From: Capsaspora owczarzaki ATCC 30864
Lineage: Eukaryota; Opisthokonta; Filasterea
NCBI RefSeq assembly: GCF_000151315.2
Contig: NW_011887292.1
Coordinates: forward strand, 2,998,063 to 3,062,062
Direction of reading: 5' to 3'
Length of the DNA stretch: 64,000 nt
The notes under the pieces are model-generated. The model did no database searches. It was not told the origin of the DNA and was given only the letters and a program-made list of their open reading frames with translations. Below are positions 44,921 through 56,169 of the stretch, piece by piece. The translations under genes were made by a program, and so were the position numbers. Within the stretch, counting starts at the first letter, position 1. The number at the start of each line of letters is the position of its first letter.

Positions 44921-47788
44921 ATGTCGCTGAGCCGTGTGCGCCTCTGCATTGGCGGTCTGCCGGCGAGCGGCGCGCTGTCAACACGCGACCTGGACTTTGT
45001 TGCTGCAATCCCATCTCCAGCAGCCATCCGAGCAATCCTGCTGCAGGCCTCGCAACAGCAGCAGCAGTCTCAGTCGGGATCCAGCAAGAAGGAGGATGGC
45101 AGAGCGACTGAGAACGACTCGGACTACGAGTCCGACACCGATGATCATGCCGATGCCGATGCCGATGATGCTGCTGAGAGCGGTGATGACGGTATCGAGG
45201 CAGACCAGGCTGAGGACGACGACGACGAGTCAAAGCCTCGTGTCGCACTGACTGCCAAGCAGCTCGTGCTCGTGCCGCTGACCTCGCCGCAACTACCGCC
45301 AGCCGCAAGCCACGCCCATGGCAATCATCATCATCAACACCAGTCTGCTGTTGCAGGGGCCGGCGTGCGGGTCGCGTCGTCAATGGTCCGTGTCGCAGAC
45401 GCCCAGCTCGTGTGTGCCAATCTCGTCCCTGCAGCGACTCTGAAGAGCAATCCTGATGCTACGCAGTTGCGTGCGCAAGCGCTCTCTCAGATGGGCAGTG
45501 GTCCTCGCAAGTTGGAGGCCCTGAATCCGTGGACTTGTGGTGCTCACGTCGCAGAGGGAATGCTCACTGACAAGACTTCCGTAGTACTGAGCACCGTTGT
45601 GCCAGATGATGATGCAGCAGTGGTGGATTCAGCAGCAAGCGCAACGAATGTGCCATTTCATAGCAACTTCCATCAGCTGGATCAGTTCCTCTTGCTGGCT
45701 TTGTTTGCCCGATCGCAGTGCCTGGAACATGGCACAAAGGCGCCAAACGTTGCCCTGCTCCACGGACCTCATGGAACGGGCAAGTCAGTGTACCTCCAAA
45801 ACGCGGCAGCTTCTGCTGGTGCAAGCTTTCTCAAAGTCCGAGCATCCGATTTGTTCATTTCGCACCCCGGTGCGGTCGAACGTGGCTTCGAGCGCTGGAT
45901 GGTCCTCGCCCAGAAGCTGCGGCCCTGCGTGCTTGCCATAGAGGACGCCGATGTCATGTTTCCGCAAGAGCCTGCTGGCTCCAGCACAAGTGACAGTCTC
46001 GGTGGTCATCGTGACGGAATACAGGACGAGAACGATGCGGACGCGGACGATAGCGCGAGCGATCTGTCCAATGCCGATCGCGACATGCGCCTTGTCTACT
46101 GCGCAATGAGCTTGTTTGATGCTGCTGCTGCTGCTGCAGCAGCAGCGAGTCACACCTCACCACAGGGGATGACTGATGACTTTGGCGTGGCAATAGTCTT
46201 GGTCACGTCTCGTGGCGCTACTTCCATCCACCCGCTCATCCGCAGCCGCTGTGATGCAGAAGTTTCCATTCCGCTCCCGGCAGCAGGCTTTCGGTTGCAA
46301 CTGACTTCTCACTTGTATCACAACCTCGTGTCGCGCCTACCATGGCCATCGCCACCACCGGCGGTCGTCCCCGCCACTCAAGAGCACGACCTCGTGTCAT
46401 ACCTCGTCGATGCCTGTCAAGGATTTTCCGGAGGCGATCTCATGCATCTATTTGCTCAAGTGGAACTGGAGGCTATTTGCCATGCCGCCTGCTGCCCTGA
46501 CGAATCCTCGCCATCCGTCTCCCAAACCCTCTCTAAAGCAGCGTTCGCCCCGCATGTGACCGCAGCGCGCAATCGACTCACTGCGTTAGCCTCGCGGACT
46601 GCACACTCGGATGCTGTGAGCACAGCAGTGCGATGGGACGACATTGGTGGCCTGGACTTGGTCAAGGCGCGCCTCAAAGAAGCGGTGGAAGGTGTGTACA
46701 AGCACGCACGGCATTATGCGCGGCTCGGGATCTCCCCGGTGCGAGGAGTGCTGCTGTTCGGGCCGCCTGGGACTGGCAAGACCTTGCTCGCCCGCGCCGT
46801 GGCGACCGAATCGCACGCCAACTTTCTGTCCGTGTCGGTGCCTGATTTGGTGAAAGGGCACGTTGGTGAATCGGAGCGAACGCTGCGTCGCGTATTTGCT
46901 CGGGCCGTGCGGCTTGCTCCCTGCGTTGTATTTATCGACGAGATTGATGCCTTGTTTGGCACGGTGCTGGATGCGCAAGCCACGCAGGACGCCAACGCAG
47001 CAGCGCCTCAGCATGGGTTTCAATTCCCACCGCGAACTGCCACCATCCCCAATTCCAATTCCACTGCGGCGTCGAGTCTCGAGGCTGCGAAACCGGGTAT
47101 GCGCTTCAACTTTGCTCCTCGCCAACCGCGCGAGGGCACTTCTACCCTCTCACCGGCCAACACGATCAAGCCACTCGCTCGTGTTTCGGCTGCTATCGCA
47201 CCCACACCCTCCTTTGACCGGCCTGCCTTGTCCCTGACAAGTGCATTGCCTGTCGTGTCGTCGGAAATGGTGGTCAATCCGTCCGACTTGTCGTCGGCGA
47301 CCGCTGGCCATTCGACCAGTGCGAAGCTGCTCGCCCAGCTGCTCGCATCCATTGACGCAGCCTCTAAGATTGACGGCATCATCATCCTTGCAGCTACCAA
47401 TCGCCCGCACGTGCTCGACAAGAGCTTGCTGCGTTCCAACCGGCTCGAATCGCATCTGTTTGTCCCTCCGCCGACCGCCCCAGAACGCGAGAGCATTTTG
47501 CGCGTCCGCTTGTTCCCAGGCTTGGACAGAGCACCTTTGGCAGACGCATCCGTGGACCTCAACTGGTTGCAGCAAGTGACGGAAGGTTTTACTGGAGCCG
47601 ATTTGGCGAATCTTGTCCGCGAAGCAGGTGTTGCTGCCATTCATCGGTTTTCGACCTCGTCGGCGCTTATAAGTGCCATGTCGCTGCAGATTGGTCGCGG
47701 AGACTTTGAGCAAGCACTGCTCAGGGTGAGTCCCAGCACAAACGCTGGTCAGCTGAACGCGCTGAAAAATTGGGTTCATTCGCTGTAG
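44921..47788 (+). CDS. Double AAA ATPase of the AFG2/SPATA5 group, most like AFG2B (SPATA5L1)
   Basis: Cdc48-family unfoldase; AFG2 proteins act in cytoplasmic recycling of pre-60S ribosome factors. Single exon, 955 residues (human SPATA5L1 753). Acidic linker at about 60-110. D1: Walker A GPHGTGKS near residue 283, weak Walker B VLAIEDADVMF near 340. D2: VRWDDIGGLDLVKARLKEAV, Walker A GPPGTGKT near 613, Walker B VVFIDEIDALF near 671, sensor IIILAATNRP, then LLRSNRLESHLFVPPP. D2 has an insert of about 110 residues between Walker B and the sensor strand. The arginine-finger region reads RSNRLES instead of the canonical RPGRFDR/RPGRLDK. The C-terminal end (LLRVSPSTNAGQLNALKNW) resembles that of SPATA5L1. 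PEX6 or another type II AAA protein is the main alternative. Confidence 0.88.
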   Translation: MSLSRVRLCIGGLPASGALSTRDLDFVAAIPSPAAIRAILLQASQQQQQSQSGSSKKEDGRATENDSDYESDTDDHADADADDAAESGDDGIEADQAEDDDDESKPRVALTAKQLVLVPLTSPQLPPAASHAHGNHHHQHQSAVAGAGVRVASSMVRVADAQLVCANLVPAATLKSNPDATQLRAQALSQMGSGPRKLEALNPWTCGAHVAEGMLTDKTSVVLSTVVPDDDAAVVDSAASATNVPFHSNFHQLDQFLLLALFARSQCLEHGTKAPNVALLHGPHGTGKSVYLQNAAASAGASFLKVRASDLFISHPGAVERGFERWMVLAQKLRPCVLAIEDADVMFPQEPAGSSTSDSLGGHRDGIQDENDADADDSASDLSNADRDMRLVYCAMSLFDAAAAAAAAASHTSPQGMTDDFGVAIVLVTSRGATSIHPLIRSRCDAEVSIPLPAAGFRLQLTSHLYHNLVSRLPWPSPPPAVVPATQEHDLVSYLVDACQGFSGGDLMHLFAQVELEAICHAACCPDESSPSVSQTLSKAAFAPHVTAARNRLTALASRTAHSDAVSTAVRWDDIGGLDLVKARLKEAVEGVYKHARHYARLGISPVRGVLLFGPPGTGKTLLARAVATESHANFLSVSVPDLVKGHVGESERTLRRVFARAVRLAPCVVFIDEIDALFGTVLDAQATQDANAAAPQHGFQFPPRTATIPNSNSTAASSLEAAKPGMRFNFAPRQPREGTSTLSPANTIKPLARVSAAIAPTPSFDRPALSLTSALPVVSSEMVVNPSDLSSATAGHSTSAKLLAQLLASIDAASKIDGIIILAATNRPHVLDKSLLRSNRLESHLFVPPPTAPERESILRVRLFPGLDRAPLADASVDLNWLQQVTEGFTGADLANLVREAGVAAIHRFSTSSALISAMSLQIGRGDFEQALLRVSPSTNAGQLNALKNWVHSL

Positions 47789-48844
47789 ATCTCTGCCCGT
47801 CGTTGGGGGTATCCATTCATTGGATTCACCCTTGTTCTACCATGTTATTCGCCTTGTCTGGCAAAAGGCTGAAGAGGCGGGGCATTCAGAATTGGTGGTT
47901 GGTGCAAGAATTGCAAATTTGACCTTTGCGACTCTTTGGTCCCCTCGACCACAGCCCCACGACACGACAGCTCTGCCTTGTACTCAATTTTGTCTCGTCC
48001 ATGCAAAGTGTGCTGTATGAACATCCTGCACCGGGCTGTGTCAAATTTTATTCAACTATTGCACGACCTATTTGGTTGATCGCTCTCTCTTCTTTCTCAA
48101 TAGTAAGTCGCCATTGATCCAAAGCTCGGCCATTCGGTGCCGTTTTCTCCTGAACGCCCCAGGCGTCGTACGGCCTTCGCTCGGCCGCCATAGTCGTCAA
48201 CCGTCGTGCAGCATCGCCTGGTGGGGCTACGGCAGGGGTTGGAAATGTGTGCTGGGCTGGGGAGTTGGTTGGGCAGAGCATTGAACGAAAGCAAAGCTTT
48301 TTGCCAACTCCTGTCGCGCCCCTTTCGGCCCCCGCTTAGATCGCCATCCGCTCGCCTCTCGCGCTCGTAGCCCTGCCAATCCGATAGAGAACTGTCCACT
48401 TTATCGGATTTCGTCGTGAGGAGACGGAATGGAGGCCGTTTGGGCGCGGCAGTGAGCGGTGCAAACGGGGCGAGTCGAAGTGTTTGGAGCCAATGCAAAA
48501 CCCATTTGGCTCCAGCCCCCCTTTCGGCCCGGCGAGCAGCATCCTCGCCCTCATCTGCTCGCTTTCCGTTTGGATTGTGAAAGGACCAAGGACTCGAAAA
48601 AAACACCTCTTTGGTGTCTGGGGTTGAGGATGAGGTGCAGAGCCATTGACAGCTCGGTCGACCATTTTCCCCCCTCTTCTGTCTCGCCTCCCAGGCCCTA
48701 CTCAATGCACTGGAGATGATGCCAACGTCACATACCTTCCATGTTGAGTGGAGCTGGTCTCTTCCACTCCAACACACTGAATCACAAGAGACTTGTTTTT
48801 CTCACTTTTTTTTTTTTTGCCTCTTCTTCTTCCCTGCAGCAGCA
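47789..48844. other. Region upstream of RPL34
   Basis: About 1 kb between the AAA ATPase stop and the RPL34 start. A good acceptor (TTCTTCCCTGCAG) 3-6 bases before the RPL34 ATG suggests a 5' UTR intron whose first exon lies somewhere here. Long open frames on the minus strand (e.g. 48097-48777) have no protein-like features. Confidence 0.5.
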
Positions 48845-49297
48845 ATGGCTCAGCGACTGACCTATCGCCGCCGCCACTCTTACAAGACCTCGTCGAACCT
48901 CGTTCGCGTGGTCAAGACCCCTGGTGGCGTCCTCCGGTACATTTACCAAAAGAAGGCCGGCACCGTCCCCAAGTGCGGTGACTGCTCCCAGACCCTGATC
49001 GGTCTGCCCGCCCTCCGCCCTAAGGAGTGGGCTGGTGTCTCCAAGACCAAGAAGTCCGTCAACCGTGCTTATGGCGGCTCCCGCTGCGGCACCTGCGTCC
49101 GCGACCGGTATGTTGGGTTTTTTTTTTTCTTTTGCTTGTCGTCCTCGTTTCTTTAGCTCGCTGCTCGTGTTAAGCATGCCCAGTCTCATTTTTGATCTCT
49201 GTCTCTGCGTGTTTGCTCGTTTAGCATCCTCCGTGCTTTCCTCCTCGAGGAGCAGAAGATCGTCAAGCGCATGGTCAAGGCTGCCCCCAAGGCTTAA
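48845..49297 (+). CDS. RPL34: 60S ribosomal protein L34 (eL34)
   Basis: Cytosolic large-subunit protein. Exons 48845-49107 and 49225-49297, joined inside an Arg codon, give 111 residues (human 117). Diagnostic sequence: MAQRLTYRRRHSYKTSSN, TPGGVLRYIYQKKAGTVPKC, the zinc-type cysteines CGDC and CGTC, LSKTKK-like SKTKKSVNRAYGGSRC and RDRILRAFLLEEQKIVKRM. A poly-T run follows the donor in the intron. Confidence 0.98.
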
Positions 49298-49635
49298 AAA
49301 CAACACAAGTCTTGTCCCGCGTCTTGTCGTGCTTGTAGTCCTTTTATCCAAATGAATTTTATTTGGCTTTGATCCTGCTCGCAGTTTTGACTGGTCCAAC
49401 AATAATCCACGACGTGTCTGCTTTTTGAAAGGGGGTGATTGTTTATTTGGATCGGAACGGAGCGAGAGTGCGCTCGACCGTCTCATCCCTCCTTCGTCCA
49501 TGATTGTTGTACATTTGCATTTCATCATCCATTGCCGCATCAATACTTGACATTTACCAAATGGAGCGCAGTTAGTCTTCTTGTCCGTGTTTCGTTTTTC
49601 TATTGTGATTTTCATTCATTTCTGCTTCTTTCCAG
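49298..49635. other. Intergenic region, RPL34 3' UTR / APPBP2 5' UTR
   Basis: 338 bp. A pyrimidine tract ending TTTCCAG directly abuts the APPBP2 ATG at 49636, suggesting a 5' UTR intron acceptor there. No coding sequence seen. Confidence 0.5.
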
Positions 49636-51444
49636 ATGGCAACAACGCGGCGGGAACCGACCACGCTGGTCACCGCGCAACCCGACGACACCATTACCTC
49701 TGTGCTGCAGCGCGTGCTGGAAGCCGAGAAGCAGTCGCGCGTCGCCCTTGCGCAGCAGCCAAACCGGATGGGAATGTGGCACTTGAACGAGGTGCCCCGC
49801 GAAGAGCCCTTTCCATTCCACATTGACGACCCCAATGACGCAGCAGACGACGAGGGCGACGACCGGGCGGATGGCGAGCAACAGGCGAATGATGCTGGCC
49901 GGGACGGCGAGCAGGAGGAGGGCATTGAGCGCGGCGCTGCTGAGCGCGGTGATGACGACGCGGAGGATGATGATGATGATGATGATGGTGCCGAGCTTGC
50001 CCGACGGCTCCACGCTGCGCTGTCGACCCTGCCGCCGAACGAGAGGCCGACGTTTGTGCTGACGGGAGACAGGAATGACCTGCCTGAAGCCATCCGGCGC
50101 TTCATTGGCCCCATCTCGGACGCGGATCGAGAGATGCTCCGGCGCCTTGAAGCCAGCCTGCCGCTGCCGAGGACGACAACGGCAACCGTGAATGCTGCCG
50201 CTGCCGCTCCTGCCCGCGACCCGCGCCTGCCACCCTTTGCTGCGGTCGCGCCGAGGCGACGCCGGGCCCAGGCTTCGGGCGTGCCGTCGCTCGTCCAGCT
50301 CGCTACCAGCGCCGTTGCTTTAGCTGTCCCACGCTACTATGACGAGCTGCAGTGGCTTCCGTCGTTGCGAGCAGTCGGTCTGCTGGCCCAGGTAAAGCTG
50401 CAAGAAAAAGAGTTGCATCGTCTCTGACGCAAAGAGTCAAGTAGGGGGGGTGTGGGAGGCGAATACCGTTGTTATCGTTTTGGCTGTTTTTTTGGTTTCC
50501 GAGTTTCTGGTCTTGGTTTCTGTCCCGCTCTGACTCTATGAGCCCTGAACTCCCAGATGCACCAAGACTCGTTCGAACACTGCCATCTTGCAGTGTACTT
50601 GTTCTCGCTTTGCACCAACTGGAGCTTCCTCGCCAATGTGACGCAAGTGAAGGCGCATCGACGCGTTTTAGCCAAATGCTTGCAGCATTTACGCGATGCA
50701 AACACATCTCGTCTTCGGTACACGGCTCGTGTAGAGTCGCTGCCTGAGATGCCCGCGGGCTTGCCGCGACTTCCGTTCGCACCGTGTGTCAGCGAGAGGG
50801 CGCCGCCAGGTTACATCCATTTCACCCTGGCCGAAGAGATTGGTGGGGCTGTGGCACGATGTGTCTCCAACTATGTGGGTTCTGTGGAGTCGGGCTCAAC
50901 CTCCTTCGCGAGCTTAGAAGAAGCCAACCAGGCGCTCAATGTTGTGCGAGACATTGCTGCCGTGTTTGAAGACTTGCTGTGGAGCCCTGAAGCCGTGTTG
51001 GTCTTGAACCAAGCGCTCCGTTTGCTGGAGCTGATCTCCAAGCGATGCACAGACCCAGAGCACCCCGGACGGTTTGGATGCTCCACTCAGCAGCTCTTCC
51101 ACATGCGCTATCGCTCTCGATACGAGCTTGAAATGCGGCTGGGCCGCTCGTACGAGCTGCACTGCCAGTTCCGCGAGAGTGCTGAAGCGTTCCAAAGCGC
51201 CGCAGAAACAGCACACGCTGCGCATCAAGAGGGCATCTTCATCTGCACAGCCTTGTTGACAAGTCGCTTGGCCACGCTCTATTTTGCGCTCAGCCGTAAG
51301 TCACCTTGGAGCGGGGTGGAATAAGACTCTTTGTGGCTGTGATTTCGTATCGTTTTTTCCCCTTTTGCATCGATCTTTGGCGTCTGACATCTTTTTTTTT
51401 TTCTTTTTTTCTTTTTTTTTTTTTCTTTTTTTTTTTTTCTTTTT

Positions 51445-51475
<31 letters not shown>

Positions 51476-53038
51476 TCTTTTTTTTTCTTTTTTTGATCAA
51501 CCAACAGGCTATCGTGATTCATTCCCCTTGTGTCTTCGCGCATTGCGAGAAGTGCAGGCCATTACTGGAGATCGATCGTTTGAGATCCTGCAAGATGAAG
51601 AAGAGCCTGCTGTCGAACAGACAGTGTTCTTGGAAGCCATCCCGCTGATAAAGAGGCCTGATGGCTCGGCAAATGTGATGCCACCTCGCCTTAGGAGTTC
51701 ACAGAAACCCATCGCTCAAGTTGCTGCCGAAATTATTCACTCGGTGATTTCATCAGGCATGCTGATTGCGCCGACCGAGAATGAAATGCCCCAGCTGCAG
51801 CTCTCGCCAGTCGAGCTGATTGAAATTTTCCGGTACGCCTCGCGCATCCACGTTGCCAAGCGCCACTTTGGTCTTGCGCGCACGTACATTGAGAAGGCTC
51901 TCAAGATTGCCGATGCGCACTTTGCTCCATCCCATCCCATTGCTGCCACTGTCTTTGCGGACTTTGGCTATCTGCTTCTCAACATTGATGAGGTGGGCCA
52001 GGCTGTGGCAGTGCTCCGTCACTGCTTGTCATTGCAGCGACGAGTGTACGGCGATCAAAGTTTGCACGTTGCCGCTGCTGACCTGGAACTTGGATACAGC
52101 CTGTACGTGCAAAACTACACAAATGGCGCCTTTGCGTCTGCTGAACAGCACGTGTCACGGTCACTGGCCATTCGCAAACTTGTACGTGTTTCACTTGTCT
52201 GTGGTATTGCTGGCCTGCCTTTGGTCGCGTTGCGAAAACTCCCGCTGACTGACTTTGTATGTGGGGTGGGGGTGCCCTTTGTGTTTGTTCTTTGACTCAG
52301 ATGCTGCCCACTGACCACGTTCTGCAAGCCTTTGCTCAGCGAGTGCTCGGCTTGATCAAGGAGGAGATGGGCATTGATGTGTCTGATGAATTCGAACCTG
52401 GCCGACGTCAGCTCTTGTTGGACGAGTCCAAGCAGCTGCAGACTGCTGGTCTCGGCTCTTGCCTCGAAGTTTTTGGCGAGGAGAGCCTCATCACGGCCAA
52501 GTATTACGGAAATCTCGGGCGCCTGTTCCAGACTTTGAAGCAACCCGCCGATTCGGAGATTATGCACCTGCAAGCGATTGCCATCAAAGAGCGTGTGATG
52601 GGTGTGAACGACTTTGAAGTCGCACTGTCCGTGGGGCATCTGGCGTCTCTCTACAACTACGATGTCGGCCTGTATGAGGCGGCAGAGGAGCTGTATTTGC
52701 GATCCATCTCAATTGGCATCCATCTTTACGGTGAAAGCTACAGGTACATTGGGCTACCATTTGTTGTTGCTTCCTTCTGTCGCGACCATTGCTGTTCTCT
52801 CATCTCAATTTGACGTTTGACTTTTTGGTATCTGACCAGCGGCTTGGAGTTCGACTACATGGGTCTCATCCATGTATACGAGCATCTTGGCAATGCAGAA
52901 CGAGTAGCCTGGTACAATAACACGCTGGACAAGTGGGATCGCCTTCGGCTCGACAACCATCCCGCTCGCGCTGACGACTACGACCCCACGCTTGACCACG
53001 AGGATGACGATGCCTCATGGATCGACGAGGCAAGTTGA
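49636..53038 (+). CDS. APPBP2: Amyloid protein-binding protein 2 (APPBP2/PAT1) orthologue
   Basis: TPR-repeat adaptor; in animals it binds the basolateral sorting signal of amyloid precursor protein, associates with microtubules and is a substrate receptor of CUL2 ubiquitin ligases. Exons: 49636-50391, 50557-51295, 51508-52181, 52301-52743, 52840-53038, all in phase, 936 residues (human 585). The C-terminal half matches animal APPBP2 closely: YASRIHVAKRHFGLARTYIE, DFGYLLLNIDEVGQAVAVL, the LPTDHVLQAFAQRVLGLI block, TAKYYGNLGRLFQTLKQ, VALSVGHLASLYNYDVG, LYLRSISIGIHLYGESYSG and LEFDYMGLIHVYEHLGNAE. The N-terminal ~250 residues are an acidic, low-complexity extension (DDDAEDDDDDDD). It has no counterpart in the animal proteins as I remember them. 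The intron at 51296-51507 is dominated by T runs. Confidence 0.95.
51391..51494. repeat. Poly-T tract with regular C interruptions in an APPBP2 intron
   Basis: About 100 bp of T8-12 runs separated by single C bases, just before the acceptor at 51507. Confidence 0.9.
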
Positions 53039-53339
53039 CGAGTGCCTGCCAGTCAGTACAATGACGAAGGAAGGAGACTAGGGACCGCTTCTTTTTCGTT
53101 TTGTATTTGTTGTTAAAAAACAAAAAACACGCAATACACCACAATAATACAATCAAAAACAATAATACAATCGAAAACAAGGCCCGTCAGCCGTTCAAAA
53201 AGAAAGAGAAAAACAAACAAGAGGTAAAAGCGATTTGAAAAAATGCTTGTTGGCCACCAAATCAAAATATTCCAAAAGTTTCAAACGACAAGGCAGCGAC
53301 TGGGGGTAAATTCAACGGGAAAAAAACCAGGCTGACGAT
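53039..53339. other. Convergent intergenic region
   Basis: A-rich 3' UTR sequence of APPBP2 (+) and mitofusin (-). It has a near-duplicate AACAATAATACAATC motif at 53144-53171. Nothing coding seen. Confidence 0.6.
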
Positions 53340-56169
53340 TTACGCTTCCTCGTGTCCGCTGCTCGAAGACTGCTCGGCATCGATGAAGGTCTCTTGTGCA
53401 TCCGCCAGGCCTTTGCGAATGGAAAGAGCCTCGTGGTGGAGAAGACCCGCTTTCGAAATGGCATCCTGCATCATGGCCACTTCGCGCTCAGCTCGCGCAA
53501 TCTCGGCCGTCAAGGTTGCTTCGGTCTGACGCACAGCGTTGCGCAGCTCGTCGACGTAAAAGGACAGGCGGCTTTGGAGGGAGATGCTGACGGTGTGGCT
53601 GGTCTGGCGAACAGAACGGCGCAGCTCGGAGGCAGCGTGACGAGTAAACTGCTCCTTGAAGCGGCGTTCTTTCGCGCCATTCGTGTACAGGGCATACTCG
53701 TACAGATAAAGGCTGCCGAAAGCTGCGCCCGACAAGGCCGCCAGCTTCCAGACTCCCGGGCGGGTTACCAGTGTCGCAAGGATGGTCACCACCGCGTACG
53801 AGGACGGGGTGGACAAAACCAGGCCCACGCGATCAGCAAGCGTGAGCGCCGCCTCAGCGGTGACGCTTGAGGAGGCGACGGCATCCTGCGATGCCGATGC
53901 TGCCAACGCCAGCTCGGACGCGGAGCCCGCTGCTGCGTCGCCGTTGAACTGGGCGGTATGGACGCTCACATACGAGGCAGTCCGCGCGATGGTGCCCGCC
54001 GCAGGGGTGGGGGAACCTGACGCAAGGGCAGCAGCGCTGCGCATGTTTTGCTGGCGAGCGTTGGCAAAGCCGGAGGCAATCGAAAACTTGCTCGCAACAG
54101 CAGAGATGACCACAGAGAATGCAGGATAGAGGCGGGGACCGAGCAGCTTGGGTCCAACAGTGTGCCAGCCCAACGAAAACCGGAAGGCAATGTCCTCCTC
54201 AAAGTTATCAGAGAGCCCCTTGCAATCCAGGTTGAACTCGATGAGCGAACCGTTGGTGGAGATGGACTGCGTCTGGATGGCTTTCAGAATGGCCGGAATG
54301 ACCACGTCGGCAGGAACAGCGAGCGACTCGAGTTCGGCGTCCTCGGCAGCCGAGGTCGTGGTGCCGTTGTTCAACGTCTCGAGCAAAGCTGACGCACCAT
54401 TGGCAAGCATGCTGCTTGAACTTGCGTCGGGAACGACGAGGACGTTGGCCACAATGCGCTGCATCTCGGACTTGGTTTCATCAAACGCCATGATGAGACG
54501 GGCGGCGCACTTTTTGTTCAAGTCGCTGCCAAGATGGCCCTCAATGTGGTCGTTCAGCATTCGCTTGTACTGAAGGAGATGCTGTGGGCGGAATTGCGAA
54601 TAGCTAAACTCGGCGACAATGTGAGGCAAAACGTGGTCAATCTCCTCGTTCATGGCGCGGGCCACCGAGGCACGGGATGTAGCCGCAAGACGATCAACCA
54701 GGGCGGAGCAGCACTTGAGGCTGCGCTCGCCCAGCTGTCGGATGCGCGCGGCGTTCTCCTTGCGTTCGTTGATTTCCTTGATGCGGCCCGAGATTTGTTC
54801 CTTGGACAAGGTCTCGGCTTTGCCAGCAATTTCGGCCAGCGAGTACGCAATGTCAAGGCCGCGCACGATGCGATGCTCAAACTTGGTCTTCATGGCCGAC
54901 TTGCAGATGGTGCGCTCAAAGGCCTGCTCGAAGCGCCTAAACTCGTCGTAGCGATCGCGCACAGCCTGCGACTCTTTGAACCGGGTCCAGTTCTCGGTGG
55001 TGCGGTAAAGGAGGGTCTCCCGGGCAGACACAAAGAAGACGCGGTCTAGAATCTTGGAACGCGACACCACCTTGAGCTCGTCTGCCAAGAACTTGGACGC
55101 ATACTCGAGGTGCTGCTCGCGAACCCGCTCGGGCGAGTCGTCAATCTCGTTATCACTCGCATCCCAGCGGTTGTTCAGAATGAACACGTTGGGCTTGGAG
55201 AGCTTTTCGTTGACCTTGAAGAAGAAGGCGCGCTCCTATGTATCGACCAATAAGTGCATGTCAAAAGACAAAAGAAGGCGAAACGGAAGAAAAACAAGGT
55301 GAATGCCAAGAAAGATATTTGTTTTTAAAAAAAAAAAAAAGGAGAAAGGAAAAAAGGGGGGGAAAGACAGAAAACACATCCACATGAAAAATACATACCG
55401 CCACTTTCAACGTGGCCTCGGCATTCGCCACGAGAACAAACACATCGGCGTCCATGCAGTAGTCGTCAATCCATTGGTTGATGTCGTTGGACAGATCGAG
55501 GCCGGGACTGTCAATCAGATCGACATCGTCTCCAAGAAGACGGCACTTGGTGGTGGGCCAAAAGACGCGAATTAGACCGCTCTGGTTGAGGGAGCCTTCA
55601 GGATGGAGAGCGTTGGCAAGCTGTAGAACGTTGGAAATCGGCTGCTGCTCGGACGAGAGCGAGTCGATAATGTAGGGCGTGTTAGCGTCGCTGCCCGACA
55701 CGCTGACAAAGCAATTGGTGGTGTGGCCGATGCCCGACGGGAGAATGCGGTTGTACAACATGGCATTGACGACGGTGCTCTTGCCGTTGGACGTCTGGCC
55801 GACAAAGACCACCTTCATGTGATCGCGCTCGAACAGCTTGGAGATGCTGCTCACTTGCGACGAGAAGACGCCAATTTCCTTCTGTTCCTTCATGAAATCG
55901 TCCGCCTCAATGTGGGTGGCAGCGAGAAACGCGCTGCAGTCCGAGAGCAGCGTTCTGAGGCGGTCAAACAGGGCTGAAATCTGCAGCTTGCCGACGCGGA
56001 ACTTGCGCAGAGGAGACGGTGCGCTCTGCGACTGCACCTCCTCGCGCAGCCTACGCGAGACGGGCGTATCGAGCGACTCTGCGCGTTGCAGCGACGACGC
56101 CGAGCCGCGCACTGGCGTTGCAGCAGCGTGTCCATTCGCGTGCTTTGCGCCGCCGTTCGTGCTCGCCAT
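53340..56169 (-). CDS. Mitofusin / Fzo1-type outer-membrane fusion GTPase
   Basis: Dynamin-related GTPase that fuses mitochondrial outer membranes. Two exons, 56169-55399 and 55235-53340, join in phase to 888 residues (human MFN about 750). G1 FVGQTSNGKST near residue 124-132, then LPSGIGHTTNCFVS (switch I with the conserved threonines), G3 DLIDSPGLDLS near 218, ADVFVLVANAEATL, G4 region NVFILNNRWDAS near 277. A helical stalk follows, then a bipartite hydrophobic segment (ATLVTRPGVWKLAALSGAAF, SLYLYEYALY, about 735-770) and a C-terminal heptad region to residue ~880. The intron falls where animal MFN reads NSESTLMQTEK. The extra length is an N-terminal leader and Ser/Ala-rich insert before the TM region. 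Start is the ATG of MASTNGGAKH. Confidence 0.95.

Noticed and set aside
48097-48777. 226-residue open frame on the minus strand upstream of RPL34
   Set aside because: No recognisable motif, odd composition and no splice context; probably 5' non-coding sequence of RPL34.
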